Numbered from the stretch's first letter, positions 1 through 8,519 are shown. The stretch: 64,000 nucleotides of DNA from Actinoplanes xinjiangensis (GCF_003148685.1 NZ_QGGR01000039.1:18623-82622); one strand, 5' to 3'. Notes: a model not told the origin generated them from the sequence alone. Numbers and translations: made by a program.

Positions 1-1409
1 AGAGTCACACCGAGGCCGGCAAGTGCGGTCGACGACGGGTCGCGCAACTCCGTCCAGTGCTCCGCCAGATATCCGGCGACCTCGTCATACGGCCGGTCCA
101 GCAGGGTCACGGCGGCGTCCAGTTCAGCCTGGCCATACCGCGCCCGAGGAATCCGGAGCTCACCGTTACGGACCTGTTCGACGCCGTTCGGCAGACTCTG
201 TGCGAGCAGCCACAACGCGGCGGCTGTGCGGTGCTGGCCCGAGGCGTCGCAATCGGTATGGAAGAACCCGCCCGTATACATCTCCACCGACGCTGCCGCG
301 TAGTCCCGCGCCATCCTCGTCCGGGAGTCCGCTGCCCAGCCGCCGATCCGGCCCCACGAGTGGGAGGTGACGATCTCCGGGATTCCCGGGGTGATCGGCT
401 CCCGGTCGTACCCGGTGCCGATCTGCCGCACCGTGGGCCGCTGGGCACCGGGTGGCAGGTGTGCCGCGACCGGCTCCACCGCCTCCCTCCAGTTCTCGAT
501 CCAATCCTCGAAGTGGGGCAGCGCGCAGTAGTGGACCTGCTGATGCGTCTGGCAGGACAGGACCGCGGGACCGGTGTACTGATTCACCAGGTCCATGCTG
601 ATCACCGTCGGTGTCTCCGCTGTCTGCCGCTCGACCGACACACCGGCGCATGCGACGGCCGCCACCAGGACTGTCGCCGAGGCTTTCGGCCAGGCCCGCC
701 ACGCGACGGCCGCGGCCAGCGCGATCAACACCCCGACCAGGTAGATCAGGTGCCATCCAGAAGGGCGGGGTGCCCCGATCTCCCATGGCGGCTCCGGAAC
801 CGGCCACAGCGCCCCGGTGTAGTTCAGCGGATAGTTGGGCAGAGCCAGCAACGCGATCAGCAGAGCGCAGAGCGCGACGACGGTGAGCGGCCCGGCCGCG
901 GGCCCCGGTAGCACGCGGCCCACCAGGACACCGATGACCGCGCCGATCGGTGGGATCACCAGGACCACCGCGGACGCCCAGGGATCGAACTCACCGACCG
1001 GCCAGGTGGGCAACAGCAGCAGCAGGGACAGCAGCTGGACCGCCGCACCGGTGAGCATGGCGACCGGCACCGACACCAGCATCGCGAGCGCCCGGCGGGC
1101 TGGACCGGCAGGCATGGCACTGGTGCTCTCCTCGGCGCCGGCCCTTCGATCCCGGCCGGCGGCCAGGTGCGTGGCCATCAGCAGACCGGCGGACAGGACC
1201 AGCGAGCTCATCCCGGAGTTCTCGGCGAAGGTGGCCCAGGTCGGCATCCTCGTCCAGGCCCAGACGACACCGAGTGCTGTCGCCAGGAGAGCCCCGCCCC
1301 AGTAGAACGGGCTGTGCAGCAGGCGTCTGGCCTCGGCCCGGCCCAGTGCCACCGTCGCCGCTCGCGGGGTCGCCATCGCCTGCCCGGCAGGCTCCATCGT
1401 GACGGTCAC
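1..1409 (-). CDS. ABC transporter permease, C-terminus cut by window edge
   Basis: The reading frame opens with GTG at 1409, overlapping the stop of the ATP-binding gene by four bases (GTGA), and stays open to base 3, so the protein continues beyond the window. The N-terminal half has several hydrophobic membrane-spanning stretches, including one just after a short cytoplasmic start containing EARRLLHSPFYWGG. The later part (roughly bases 640 to 1) is a soluble domain with Cys and aromatic residues that ends ELRDPSSTALAGLGVT at the edge. Context makes it the membrane partner of the ATPase at 1406-2266, probably an exporter of an unknown substrate. The soluble C-terminal domain is not one I recognise. 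Function as permease is inferred from topology and operon position. Confidence 0.75.
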   Translation of the reverse strand, partial: MTVTMEPAGQAMATPRAATVALGRAEARRLLHSPFYWGGALLATALGVVWAWTRMPTWATFAENSGMSSLVLSAGLLMATHLAAGRDRRAGAEESTSAMPAGPARRALAMLVSVPVAMLTGAAVQLLSLLLLLPTWPVGEFDPWASAVVLVIPPIGAVIGVLVGRVLPGPAAGPLTVVALCALLIALLALPNYPLNYTGALWPVPEPPWEIGAPRPSGWHLIYLVGVLIALAAAVAWRAWPKASATVLVAAVACAGVSVERQTAETPTVISMDLVNQYTGPAVLSCQTHQQVHYCALPHFEDWIENWREAVEPVAAHLPPGAQRPTVRQIGTGYDREPITPGIPEIVTSHSWGRIGGWAADSRTRMARDYAAASVEMYTGGFFHTDCDASGQHRTAAALWLLAQSLPNGVEQVRNGELRIPRARYGQAELDAAVTLLDRPYDEVAGYLAEHWTELRDPSSTALAGLGVT

Positions 1410-2266
1410 CGGGTCGCTCCGGTGGTCACCGCGTTGCCGAGCAGCAGCAGGTATCCGTCCTCGATGGACGGCCTGGCCGCCTCGGCGCCGGCCGGTTGGT
1501 GCCCGATCGTCCGGTAGAAGCCGTCCGCGTTCCGCCAATAGGCCGCATTGCCCACCGGCGGCTGTTCGGAGAGCCACACCTGCCCTTCGGCGACGCCGGC
1601 CAACTCCCGTGGGCTGCCCTCGAAGACCACCCGGCCGCCGCTCATCACCACGACCCTTTCGCACAGGGCACCGACGTCCTCGGTCTGGTGGGTGGAGAGC
1701 AGCACGGTCCGCCGCTCACCGAGCCGGGAGATCAGCGCCCGGAACAGCATCCGCTGCTCCGGGTCGAGACCGACGGTCGGCTCGTCCAGGACCACCAGGG
1801 CCGGATCACCGAGCAGCGCCTGGGCCAGGCCGAGCCGCTGGCGCATCCCCCCGGACAGCTTGCGGACCTTGGTCTTCGCCCGATCGGTGAGCTCGACCTC
1901 GTCCAGCACGCGGCGCACCTCGGCCCGGCGCTGCCGACCGTCGGTGATCTCCTTGAGGACCGCGACGTAGTCAAGCAGGTCATACGTGGTGAAGTTGGGG
2001 TAGAGCCCGGGGTTCTGCGGCAGATAGCCGATCCGTCGCCGCACCTCGGTCCGCTGGGCGGCCACGGCCGGGTCGAGCCCACCCACCCGGATCGTCCCGG
2101 CATCCGGGGCGAGCGCGGTGGCCAGGCAGCGCAGCAGAGTGCTCTTTCCGGCGCCGTTCGGCCCGAGCAGGCCGGTCACTCCCACCGTGATCTCCATGTC
2201 GACGAAGTCGAGCGCGACCGTCGCACCGTAGCGTTTGGCGAGGCCCTGAACAGCAACGATGGTCAT
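1406..2266 (-). CDS. ABC transporter ATP-binding protein
   Basis: This 286-residue protein is a cytoplasmic ATPase subunit. It has Walker A (GPNGAGKST, about residues 35-43), the ABC signature (LSGGMRQR, about 137-144), Walker B (LVVLDEPTVGLD, about 157-168) and the switch histidine in LLSTHQ. The order and the short C-terminal tail fit the ABC-2/CcmA-like exporter group. It overlaps the anti-sigma-like gene upstream by four bases (ATGA) and the permease downstream by four bases, so all four genes from 3662 leftwards are translationally coupled. The substrate cannot be read from the sequence; the link with a sigma factor suggests a cell-envelope stress response, which is inference. Confidence 0.93.
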   Translation of the reverse strand: MTIVAVQGLAKRYGATVALDFVDMEITVGVTGLLGPNGAGKSTLLRCLATALAPDAGTIRVGGLDPAVAAQRTEVRRRIGYLPQNPGLYPNFTTYDLLDYVAVLKEITDGRQRRAEVRRVLDEVELTDRAKTKVRKLSGGMRQRLGLAQALLGDPALVVLDEPTVGLDPEQRMLFRALISRLGERRTVLLSTHQTEDVGALCERVVVMSGGRVVFEGSPRELAGVAEGQVWLSEQPPVGNAAYWRNADGFYRTIGHQPAGAEAARPSIEDGYLLLLGNAVTTGATR

Positions 2267-3090
2267 CGGTTTTCCCCCAGGTCGAAGCGGCGGCGGCGCA
2301 GGATCAGGACAGCGGCGGCGAGCACCGCGGACACCAGGTAGGCGAGTTGCGCGGTGGGACCGAACATCGACGCCACGGCCCGCTCGTCACTCGCGGCAGC
2401 CAGCACACCGGTGATCCAGAGCCCACCGAGAATCCCGGCCGCGACCGGCAGTGACAGGACGGTGGCCAGCGCCAACGTCCCGGTGCAGAGCAGGAGGGCG
2501 GGGAGCAGCCAGGCCGCCGCATACCACCCGGGGCCGGGCAGCAGCACCGCGGCGACGGTCGCCATCAGGACGGCGACGCCGATCACCGAGACCGCCCGCC
2601 ACAGCACCAGGGCCGGCCCCGCGGCGGGAGTGGTGCCGGTGATCTCGTGCATCGGGTCGGCGGGTGGACCGTAAGCCCCCGAGACGGCGATCACCGGGAG
2701 GATCGGGGCCAGCACCAGGAAGGCCTGGGCGATCGGCACGGAACTGTCGGCGCCGACCCGGGCTGCGGCGACCGCCAGCATCAACACGGCGGCCGTCGCC
2801 AGCACCCACGACCAGCGCAGCGTGGGCGTGGCGGTGAGCAGGCGAAACCGGTGCTCGGGCAACCCGGCACGGGTCAGCAGCCGCTGGATCGAACCGACCC
2901 GGGGCGCGTGGATGTCGTCGTAGACAGCGGACCAGCTGTCGGCCAGCCAGGCGTCGTCGGCCGGGATCAGGGCCCGGCAGCCGGCGCAGGCCAGCAGGTG
3001 CGCCTCCACCGCCATGATCCGGCTGGGACCGAGAACACCGGTCTCATACTGCTCGAGCAGGCCTGGGTCGAGATGCCAGTCGGTGGTCAT
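2263..3090 (-). CDS. Zinc-finger anti-sigma-like membrane protein
   Basis: The 275-residue protein starts with a soluble domain containing an HxxxCxxC motif (VEAHLLACAGC, about residues 28-38), the hallmark of zinc-finger anti-sigma (zf-HC2) domains. It is followed by about six hydrophobic segments between residues 90 and 265. It lies between the sigma factor gene (overlap ATGA at 3087-3090) and the ABC ATPase (overlap ATGA at 2263-2266). Normal role of the family: the cytoplasmic zinc domain holds the cognate ECF sigma factor inactive until an envelope signal arrives. The unusually many membrane segments, instead of the single one of classical anti-sigma factors, suggest that it is also part of the transporter complex. 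That dual role is inference. Confidence 0.8.
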   Translation of the reverse strand: MTTDWHLDPGLLEQYETGVLGPSRIMAVEAHLLACAGCRALIPADDAWLADSWSAVYDDIHAPRVGSIQRLLTRAGLPEHRFRLLTATPTLRWSWVLATAAVLMLAVAAARVGADSSVPIAQAFLVLAPILPVIAVSGAYGPPADPMHEITGTTPAAGPALVLWRAVSVIGVAVLMATVAAVLLPGPGWYAAAWLLPALLLCTGTLALATVLSLPVAAGILGGLWITGVLAAASDERAVASMFGPTAQLAYLVSAVLAAAVLILRRRRFDLGENR

Positions 3091-3662
3091 GTGAGCAGCT
3101 CCCTCAGCCGGGTCCGGGCGCGCATGAGACGTGTTTTCGCGGTGCCCTCGGCGATGCCGAGCAGTTTTGCCGCCTCGCGGACCGAGAGGCCGTCGAGCGC
3201 GGTCGCCTCGATCAGCCGGCGCAGCTCGGGGGAAAGCCGGTCAAGGGCCGGGCCGAGAGCGCCGTGCTCGACGCCGAGCAGCACCAGCTCCTCGGCGGAG
3301 GGGGTGGTGGCGACATCGGGCAGCTCGTCTGCGGGACCACTCAGCCAGCGGTGCGCCGGCCCGCGCAAGGTCGAGAGGAGCCGCCGGACGGCGATGGTCC
3401 AGAGCCAGGCTGCGGCGTCGGCGCTCGTCTCCACATACCGATCGGAGTCTTTCCACACCGCGACGAACGTGTCCTGGATCGCCGCGTCCACCACATCGGG
3501 GTCGGCGCATCGCCGGCGCAGTCGGGCACGGAGCCAGCCGGCATGCCGGTGGTGCAGCAGGCGCAGCGCCGACGTCTCCCCGGCGGCGATGGCGTGCAGC
3601 AGCTCCGCGTCACTGCTCTGCTCGCTGACCGGGGGTATCGGTCGCTGTCTTCTTCGTCGCAC
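3087..3662 (-). CDS. ECF-family RNA polymerase sigma factor
   Basis: A 191-residue group IV sigma factor. Region 2 is visible around residues 17-85 (DAELLHAIAAGETSALRLL, then the FVAVWK and WLWTIAVRRLL segments typical of sigma-70 region 2.2-2.4). Region 4 occupies the C-terminus with a helix-turn-helix (LSVREAAKLLGIAEGTAKTRL). It is the first gene of a four-gene coupled operon with a zinc-finger anti-sigma-like protein and an ABC transporter, so it probably directs transcription of its own operon. The start at 3662 is the first ATG; a start some residues later is possible because the N-terminus MRRRRQR is atypically basic. No clear autoregulated promoter motif was identified. Confidence 0.92.
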   Translation of the reverse strand: MRRRRQRPIPPVSEQSSDAELLHAIAAGETSALRLLHHRHAGWLRARLRRRCADPDVVDAAIQDTFVAVWKDSDRYVETSADAAAWLWTIAVRRLLSTLRGPAHRWLSGPADELPDVATTPSAEELVLLGVEHGALGPALDRLSPELRRLIEATALDGLSVREAAKLLGIAEGTAKTRLMRARTRLRELLT

Positions 3663-3704
3663 ATCTGGACTATCGCGGACGACCCCGGATTTGGTTCACG
3701 CAAA

Positions 3705-3733
3705 GCGGCGCCGCCTGTGGAAGGCGACGCCGC
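3705..3733 (-). terminator. Hairpin between sseA and the sigma operon
   Basis: An 11-bp inverted repeat (gcggcgccgcc / ggcgacgccgc, one mismatch) with a 7-base loop lies just past the stop of the rhodanese gene and before the sigma factor start. There is no long T tract, as is common for GC-rich actinobacterial terminators. Confidence 0.5.
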
Positions 3734-3764
3734 TACGGTTTCTCCGGATGCGGTGGACCAGAGG

Positions 3765-4664
3765 TCAGCTGAGCCCGCCGGGCTCCGCGCCCTTGGCGAT
3801 CGGGGCACGGACCAGGTTGCCCCACTCGGTCCAGGAGCCGTCGTAGTTCCGGACCTGGGGATAACCGAGCAGGTGATGCAGCACGAACCAGGTGTGGCTG
3901 GACCGCTCGCCGATCCGGCAGTAGGCGATGATGTCGTCCGCCGGTTCGAGGCCCAGCTCGTCACCGTAGATCTTGACGAGTTCGTCGTGGGGCTTGAACG
4001 AACCGTCCTCGTTCGCCGCCGACTTCCACGGCTTGCTCACGGCGCCCGGGATGTGCCCGCCGCGCAGCGCGCCCTCCTGTGGATAAGCCGCCATGTGGGT
4101 GAGCTCACCGGTGTACTCCTGGGGCGAGCGCACGTCGACCAGCGGCCGCCCGCTGGAGATGTGGCCCATCACCTGGTCACGGAAAGCGCGGATCTCCGCG
4201 TCGTTGCGGACCGGGGCCGGGTAGTCGGCCGGCGGACGGGTGGTCTTGTCCCTGGTCAGGGTGCGTCCCTCGGCTGCCCATTTCTGCCGGCCGCCGTCGA
4301 GCAACCGCACGTCGCGGTGACCGAAGAGGCTGAAGACCCACAGCGCGTACGCCGCCCACCAGTTGAAGTTGTCGCCGTAGAAGACGATCGTGTCGTCGCG
4401 GCTGATGCCCTTGGCGGCGCACATCTCAGCGAACGCCGCCGGGTCCAGGTAGTCGCGGGTGAGCTGGTCGTTGAGCTCCAGGTGCCAGTCGACCTTGACC
4501 GCGCCGGGGATGTGGCCGGTGTCGTAGAGCAACACGTCCTCGTCCGACTCGACGACGACCAGGCCGGCAGTGTCCAGATTCGCGGCAAGCCATTCAGTGG
4601 TGACCAGTTTGTCAGGATGCGCGTACGCCTGAAGCGCCTGCGCCGGATCGTTCGGAACGGACAT
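3765..4664 (-). CDS. sseA: Thiosulfate/3-mercaptopyruvate sulfurtransferase (rhodanese, SseA type)
   Basis: Two rhodanese domains in about 299 residues: an inactive N-terminal one (VESDEDVLLYDTGHIPGA) and a catalytic C-terminal one with the active-site loop CRIGERS, whose Cys forms the persulfide. The full length, the conserved SNWW-like segment (NFNWWAAYALWVF) and the ending SWTEWGN match actinobacterial SseA. It transfers sulfane sulfur to acceptors such as thiols or cyanide. In mycobacteria sseA sits next to a sufE-like gene; here sufE lies 2.7 kb away beyond proS, so the pair appears split. I prefer the ATG at 4664 (MSVPND) to a GTG nine bases upstream. A DnaA-box 9-mer (tgtggataa, 4078-4086) occurs inside the coding sequence. 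Confidence 0.92.
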   Translation of the reverse strand: MSVPNDPAQALQAYAHPDKLVTTEWLAANLDTAGLVVVESDEDVLLYDTGHIPGAVKVDWHLELNDQLTRDYLDPAAFAEMCAAKGISRDDTIVFYGDNFNWWAAYALWVFSLFGHRDVRLLDGGRQKWAAEGRTLTRDKTTRPPADYPAPVRNDAEIRAFRDQVMGHISSGRPLVDVRSPQEYTGELTHMAAYPQEGALRGGHIPGAVSKPWKSAANEDGSFKPHDELVKIYGDELGLEPADDIIAYCRIGERSSHTWFVLHHLLGYPQVRNYDGSWTEWGNLVRAPIAKGAEPGGLS

Positions 4665-4858
4665 GCCTGTCACGCTAGCGCTTATCCGCCGCCGATCGGG
4701 ACCGGCGACGAACGCTTTGCGACGCCGGGATCGCCCGGAGCAGCCAGGTCAGCGCCGGCTCACCTCGAGGCCGGGTGATCTCGGGCGAAACTGATGTGAC
4801 GCCGGTGACATGTGGATAACCGGGTGAATTCGTCGTACCCGGTGCCTAGGCTCGCCAC

Positions 4859-6592
4859 ATGTTGCTTCGGATGTCCACCTTGCTGCTCAAGACCCTGCGT
4901 GAGGAGCCGGCGGACGCGGAGGTGCCGAGTCACCGCCTCCTCGTGCGCGCCGGGTTCGTCCGTCGCGCCGCTCCGGGCGGCTACACCTGGTTGCCACTCG
5001 GCAAGCTGGTCCTCGACCGGGTCGTCGCGGTCGTCCAGGAGGAGATGGTCACGGCCGGCGGACAGGAGATCTCGTTCCCCGCACTGCTGCCGAGGGAGCC
5101 CTATGAGACGAGCGGCCGCTGGACCGAGTATGGCGATGACATCTTCACGCTGAAGGACCGGCGCGGCGCCGATCATCTGCTCGCGCCGACACACGAGGAG
5201 ATGGTCACGCTTCTCGTGCAGGACATGACCGGGTCCTATCGGGACTTTCCACTCATCCTCTTCCAGATTCAGACCAAGTTCCGCGACGAGGCACGGCCGC
5301 GGGGCGGCCTGCTGCGCGGCCGCGAGTTCCTCATGAAGGACGCCTATTCCTTCGACCTGACCGACACCGGCCTCACCGAGGCGTACGCACGGATGCGTGC
5401 CGCCTACCAGCGGATCTTCACGCGCCTCGGGCTGGAGCACTCGATCGTCTCGGCGGTGTCCGGAGCGATGGGCGGCTCGGCGTCCGAGGAGTTCCTGGCC
5501 ACGGCCGAGGTCGGCGAGGACACCTACGTCGGCTGCACGGTCTGTGACTACGCCGCCAACACCGAGGCCGTCACCACACCGGCCCCGCCCGCCCGCGAGG
5601 TGACCGCGGCCCCGACGGCCGTGCACGACACTCCCGGGACCCCCACCATCGCCTCCCTGGTCGAGCTGGCCAACGAGCGAGCACTCGGCGGGCGGACCGA
5701 CTGGACGGCTGCTGACACTCTGAAGAACGTGGTGGTCACCGTGCAACATCCCGGCCGCGAGCCGGAGTTGCTGGCGATCGGCCTGCCCGGCGACCGTGAG
5801 GTCGACCTCAAGCGGCTCAACGCCGCCCTGGCCCCGGCGACCGCGGTCCTCTTCGACGGCTTCGACGCCCGCCCCGACCTGGTCAAGGGCTACATCGGAC
5901 CGCAGGGCATCAAGATCAGATATCTGGCGGATCCCCGCGTCGCCCCCGGCACCGCCTGGTTGACCGGCGCCAACGAACCCGGCAGGCACGCCACCGACGT
6001 GGTCTGCGGCCGCGACTTCACCCCCGACGGGACGATCGAGGCGGCCGAGGTCCGGCCCGGTGATCCCTGCCCGGCGTGCGGTGACGGCAGTCTCACCATG
6101 CGCCGCGGCATCGAGATCGGCCACATCTTCCAGCTGGGCCGCCGCTACACCGACGCGTTCAAGGTCGACGTGCTCGGCGCTGACGGCAAGCCGGCCCGGC
6201 CGACGATGGGCTGCTACGGCATCGGCCTGTCCCGGGCGGTCGCGGCCGTCGCCGAGCAACACCACGACGATCGCGGGCTGATCTGGCCGGACTCGATCGC
6301 CCCCGCGGACGTGCACATCGTCGCAGCCGGCAAGGACGGCCAGGTCGAGGCGGCTCTCACCCTGGCCGGAACGCTGTCAAAGGCCGGGCTCCGCGTTCTC
6401 GTCGACGACCGGCCCAACGTCTCGGCCGGGGTCAAATTCACCGACGCCGAGCTCATCGGCATCCCCCGGTGCGTCGTGGTCGGCCGCCGTCTCCCCGAGG
6501 GGTACGTGGAGGTACGCGACCGTCGCACGCAGGAGCGAAAGGAAGTGCCCCTTGTGGACGTCTCGGGTGTAATGACAGCGGAGCTCGGGTAA
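4859..6592 (+). CDS. proS: Proline--tRNA ligase
   Basis: A 577-residue class II aminoacyl-tRNA synthetase. Motif 2 (FRDEARPRGGLLRGREFLMKD) and motif 3 (GCYGIGLSRAVAAVAEQ) are present, and an inserted YbaK-like editing domain lies between them at about residues 230-390, so this is the bacterial-type ProRS with cis editing of Ala-tRNAPro. The C-terminal anticodon-binding domain starts near residue 480. The start ATG follows a TAGGCT hexamer (4847-4852) by only six bases and has no ribosome-binding site in view, which suggests a leaderless transcript. A perfect DnaA-box-like 9-mer (tgtggataa) lies at 4811-4819 in the promoter region. It is divergent from sseA. Confidence 0.97.
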   Translation: MLLRMSTLLLKTLREEPADAEVPSHRLLVRAGFVRRAAPGGYTWLPLGKLVLDRVVAVVQEEMVTAGGQEISFPALLPREPYETSGRWTEYGDDIFTLKDRRGADHLLAPTHEEMVTLLVQDMTGSYRDFPLILFQIQTKFRDEARPRGGLLRGREFLMKDAYSFDLTDTGLTEAYARMRAAYQRIFTRLGLEHSIVSAVSGAMGGSASEEFLATAEVGEDTYVGCTVCDYAANTEAVTTPAPPAREVTAAPTAVHDTPGTPTIASLVELANERALGGRTDWTAADTLKNVVVTVQHPGREPELLAIGLPGDREVDLKRLNAALAPATAVLFDGFDARPDLVKGYIGPQGIKIRYLADPRVAPGTAWLTGANEPGRHATDVVCGRDFTPDGTIEAAEVRPGDPCPACGDGSLTMRRGIEIGHIFQLGRRYTDAFKVDVLGADGKPARPTMGCYGIGLSRAVAAVAEQHHDDRGLIWPDSIAPADVHIVAAGKDGQVEAALTLAGTLSKAGLRVLVDDRPNVSAGVKFTDAELIGIPRCVVVGRRLPEGYVEVRDRRTQERKEVPLVDVSGVMTAELG

Positions 6593-6626
6593 CCCCGTGA
6601 GGCAACGGCGGTGGAGGAGCAGAGCA

Positions 6627-7019
6627 ATGGTCAGGCTGGTCGCGGACGCGATGACCCGGCGGGTCGTCTACCTTCCCGAGGACACCCCACTCGACGAGGC
6701 CGCCCAGGTGATGAGCGACCAGGGCATCGGCGACGTCGTCGTCACCCAGGGCCCGACCATGGCCGGCATCGTCACCGACCGGGACATCGTGGTCCGGGCG
6801 ATAGCCGAGAAGTTGTCGCCGGCCACCACGACGCTGGGGGCGATCGCCACTCGTGAGCTGTTGATGATCGAGCAGAGCGCAACGGTCGAGGAGGCCGTTC
6901 ACGCGATGCGAGATCGAGGCGTCCGCCGGCTCCTGGTCTGCGATGCCGACCGCAAGCTGGTCGGCATCCTCAGCCTCAGCGACGTAGCGCTCCTACCGAC
7001 GTCCTCAGCCGCCGCCTGA
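6627..7019 (+). CDS. CBS-domain protein
   Basis: About 130 residues consisting almost entirely of a CBS pair: first repeat about residues 8-62 (VADAMTRRVVYLPEDTPLDEAA... GIVTDRDIVVRA), second about 73-125 (LLMIEQSATVEEAVHAMRDRGVRRLLV... GILSLSDVAL). Bateman modules of this stand-alone type bind adenine nucleotides such as AMP, ATP or NADH and act as sensors; the target is not known. I chose ATG 6627 because a good Shine-Dalgarno (ggaggag) precedes it at the right spacing; the open frame extends upstream to 6597. It follows proS by 34 bases and may be cotranscribed. Confidence 0.88.
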   Translation: MVRLVADAMTRRVVYLPEDTPLDEAAQVMSDQGIGDVVVTQGPTMAGIVTDRDIVVRAIAEKLSPATTTLGAIATRELLMIEQSATVEEAVHAMRDRGVRRLLVCDADRKLVGILSLSDVALLPTSSAAA

Positions 7020-7403
7020 TCCCACCCGCAACGTGGTCGGCCCGCTTGGAGGCCCGTTCCGCCCAGCGCCCACTGGGATTCCGGCTGTCCGCAATTGACG
7101 TCGGTCCGGCATCACGGGCCAGTCAAATGGTGGGCGGCCGGAATCTCGGGCCGGCCACACCACGGACCACCCACGCCACGGACCACCCGCACCACGCACC
7201 GCCCGCAGCACGGACCGCCCGCACGACGAGCCGCTCGCACCATGAACCGCCCACCACGAGCCGCCCGCATCACGAGCCGCCCGCACCACGGGCCAGCCGC
7301 GACGCCGGTCGCATCGCCGGCCGGGGGAATTGCGGGCGGCAGGGTGAGGTGGTGAGGCAGCGCACGGCAGGCGCTGCGGAGATCAGCGCGTAGGGTCGAT
7401 GGT
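7020..7403. other. Intergenic region with degenerate repeats
   Basis: No convincing gene in this 384-base stretch. It holds the imperfect 16-bp tandem repeat at 7161-7302 and presumably the promoter of sufE near its right end. Confidence 0.6.
7161..7302. repeat. Imperfect 16-bp tandem repeat, about nine units
   Basis: Units resemble cacggaccgcccgcac. Eight are 16 bp and one is 14 bp, and substitutions accumulate toward both ends. The repeat creates spurious open frames rich in Arg, His and Pro on both strands. Confidence 0.85.
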
Positions 7404-7847
7404 GTGAGTGATATGCCGCCGAAGCTGGCTGAGATCGTCGATGAGTTTGCGACCGCTCCGCGCGATGTCGTGCTGGAGATGCTGCTGGAGTTCGCCGATG
7501 CGATGCCTCCGCTGCCGGAAGACCTGGCCGGGCATGAGGGCATGGAGCAGGTTCCCGAGTGCCAGACGCAGTTCTTCCTGAAGGCGGTCGTGCAGCCGGA
7601 CGGCAGCGTGGTGTCCCTGTTCGACTGTCCGCCCGAGTCGCCGACCACGCGCGCGTTCGCCGGCATTCTGGCCGAGGGCCTGGCGGGAGCCTCCGCCACG
7701 GAGGTTCTGGCCGTACCCGATGATCTTTATTCTCGGATGGGTCTCGCCAACGCGATCAGCCCGCTGCGGGTGCGTGGCGGGACAGCGATCCTGGGTCGCC
7801 TCAAGCGGCAGGTCGCCGAGCAGGTGACCCCTCTCCAGGCTGAGTGA
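7404..7847 (+). CDS. sufE: SufE-family Fe-S cluster sulfur acceptor
   Basis: A 147-residue SufE family protein. It has the family core around residues 15-130, including the sulfur-acceptor Cys in VPECQTQFFLKA (about residue 51) and the later PTTRAFAGILAEGL segment. SufE takes persulfide sulfur from the cysteine desulfurase SufS and passes it to the SufBCD scaffold in the cytoplasm. Here it stands apart from a suf operon. It is followed after a single base by a thiol oxidoreductase gene, so the two are probably cotranscribed and linked to sulfur or thiol metabolism. The start is GTG 7404. Confidence 0.92.
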   Translation: MSDMPPKLAEIVDEFATAPRDVVLEMLLEFADAMPPLPEDLAGHEGMEQVPECQTQFFLKAVVQPDGSVVSLFDCPPESPTTRAFAGILAEGLAGASATEVLAVPDDLYSRMGLANAISPLRVRGGTAILGRLKRQVAEQVTPLQAE

Positions 7848-7848
7848 C

Positions 7849-8490
7849 GTGGATATTCAGGTCTGGTCCGACGTTGTCTGTCCGTGGTGCTACCTCGGCA
7901 AGGTGCGGCTGGAGAAAGCGCTGGCGACCTTCGGCCCCGAAGCGACGGTCACCTATCGGGCCTACCAACTGGACGCCGCGCCGGTGCCGGAGCCACTGCC
8001 GATCAAGCACGTGATGGCCGAGAAGTTCGGGGGACCGGCGCGGGCCGAAGAGATGTTCGCGCGGGTGAAAACAGTGGCCGCCAGCGAGGGCCTGACGCTC
8101 GACTTCGATCGGGCACTCGCCGCCAACACCTTCGCGGCACACCGGCTGATCGCCTGGGCGGCAACACAGGACCGGCAGGCCGACATGCTGGACGCCTTGC
8201 AACGCGCACACTTCACCGACGGCATCGACATCGGCTCATTACCGGCACTCGCCGACGTCGCCGGCTTGATCGGGCTGGACGCCGCGGCAGCGCTGGCTCA
8301 CCTCGAGTCGCAGGCCGGAACCGCCGCGGTCAACACCGACATCGAAGAGGCTCGGGCGCTCGGCATCAGCAGCGTTCCCACCTTCGTAATCGACGGGAAG
8401 TACGTGCTTTCGGGCGCTCACGACACCGAAACGCTGCTGGCCGCCTTCGAGGAGATCGCCCGACGGGAGAGCGCCAACGCCGGTCTATGA
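7849..8490 (+). CDS. DsbA/FrnE-family thiol oxidoreductase
   Basis: A 213-residue cytoplasmic thioredoxin-fold protein of the DsbA/FrnE group. The active-site motif CPWC is at about residues 12-15 (SDVVCPWCYLGK), followed by the long helical insertion and the cis-proline segment near the end (GISSVPTFVIDGKYVLSGA). No signal peptide is visible, consistent with the FrnE/2-hydroxychromene isomerase-like branch. The start GTG at 7849 lies one base after the sufE stop, so translation is likely coupled. Immediately after the stop codon comes a perfect parS palindrome (8492-8505). Confidence 0.93.
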   Translation: MDIQVWSDVVCPWCYLGKVRLEKALATFGPEATVTYRAYQLDAAPVPEPLPIKHVMAEKFGGPARAEEMFARVKTVAASEGLTLDFDRALAANTFAAHRLIAWAATQDRQADMLDALQRAHFTDGIDIGSLPALADVAGLIGLDAAAALAHLESQAGTAAVNTDIEEARALGISSVPTFVIDGKYVLSGAHDTETLLAAFEEIARRESANAGL

Positions 8491-8491
8491 C

Positions 8492-8505
8492 GTTTCACGT
8501 GAAAC
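8492..8505. promoter_or_regulatory. parS (ParB-binding palindrome), outlying copy
   Basis: Exact GTTTCACGTGAAAC, flanked by c and g. It lies between two converging genes about 40 kb from parAB and on the other side of oriC. Eight further exact copies lie at 48035, 48254, 51785, 52290, 52797, 52956, 57577 and 57655. Confidence 0.93.
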
Positions 8506-8519
8506 GACATAGACACTCG

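Noticed and set aside
57..911. 284-residue open frame on the plus strand at the left edge
   Set aside because: Antisense to the permease, whose frame is coupled to the ABC ATPase gene and has clear membrane segments.
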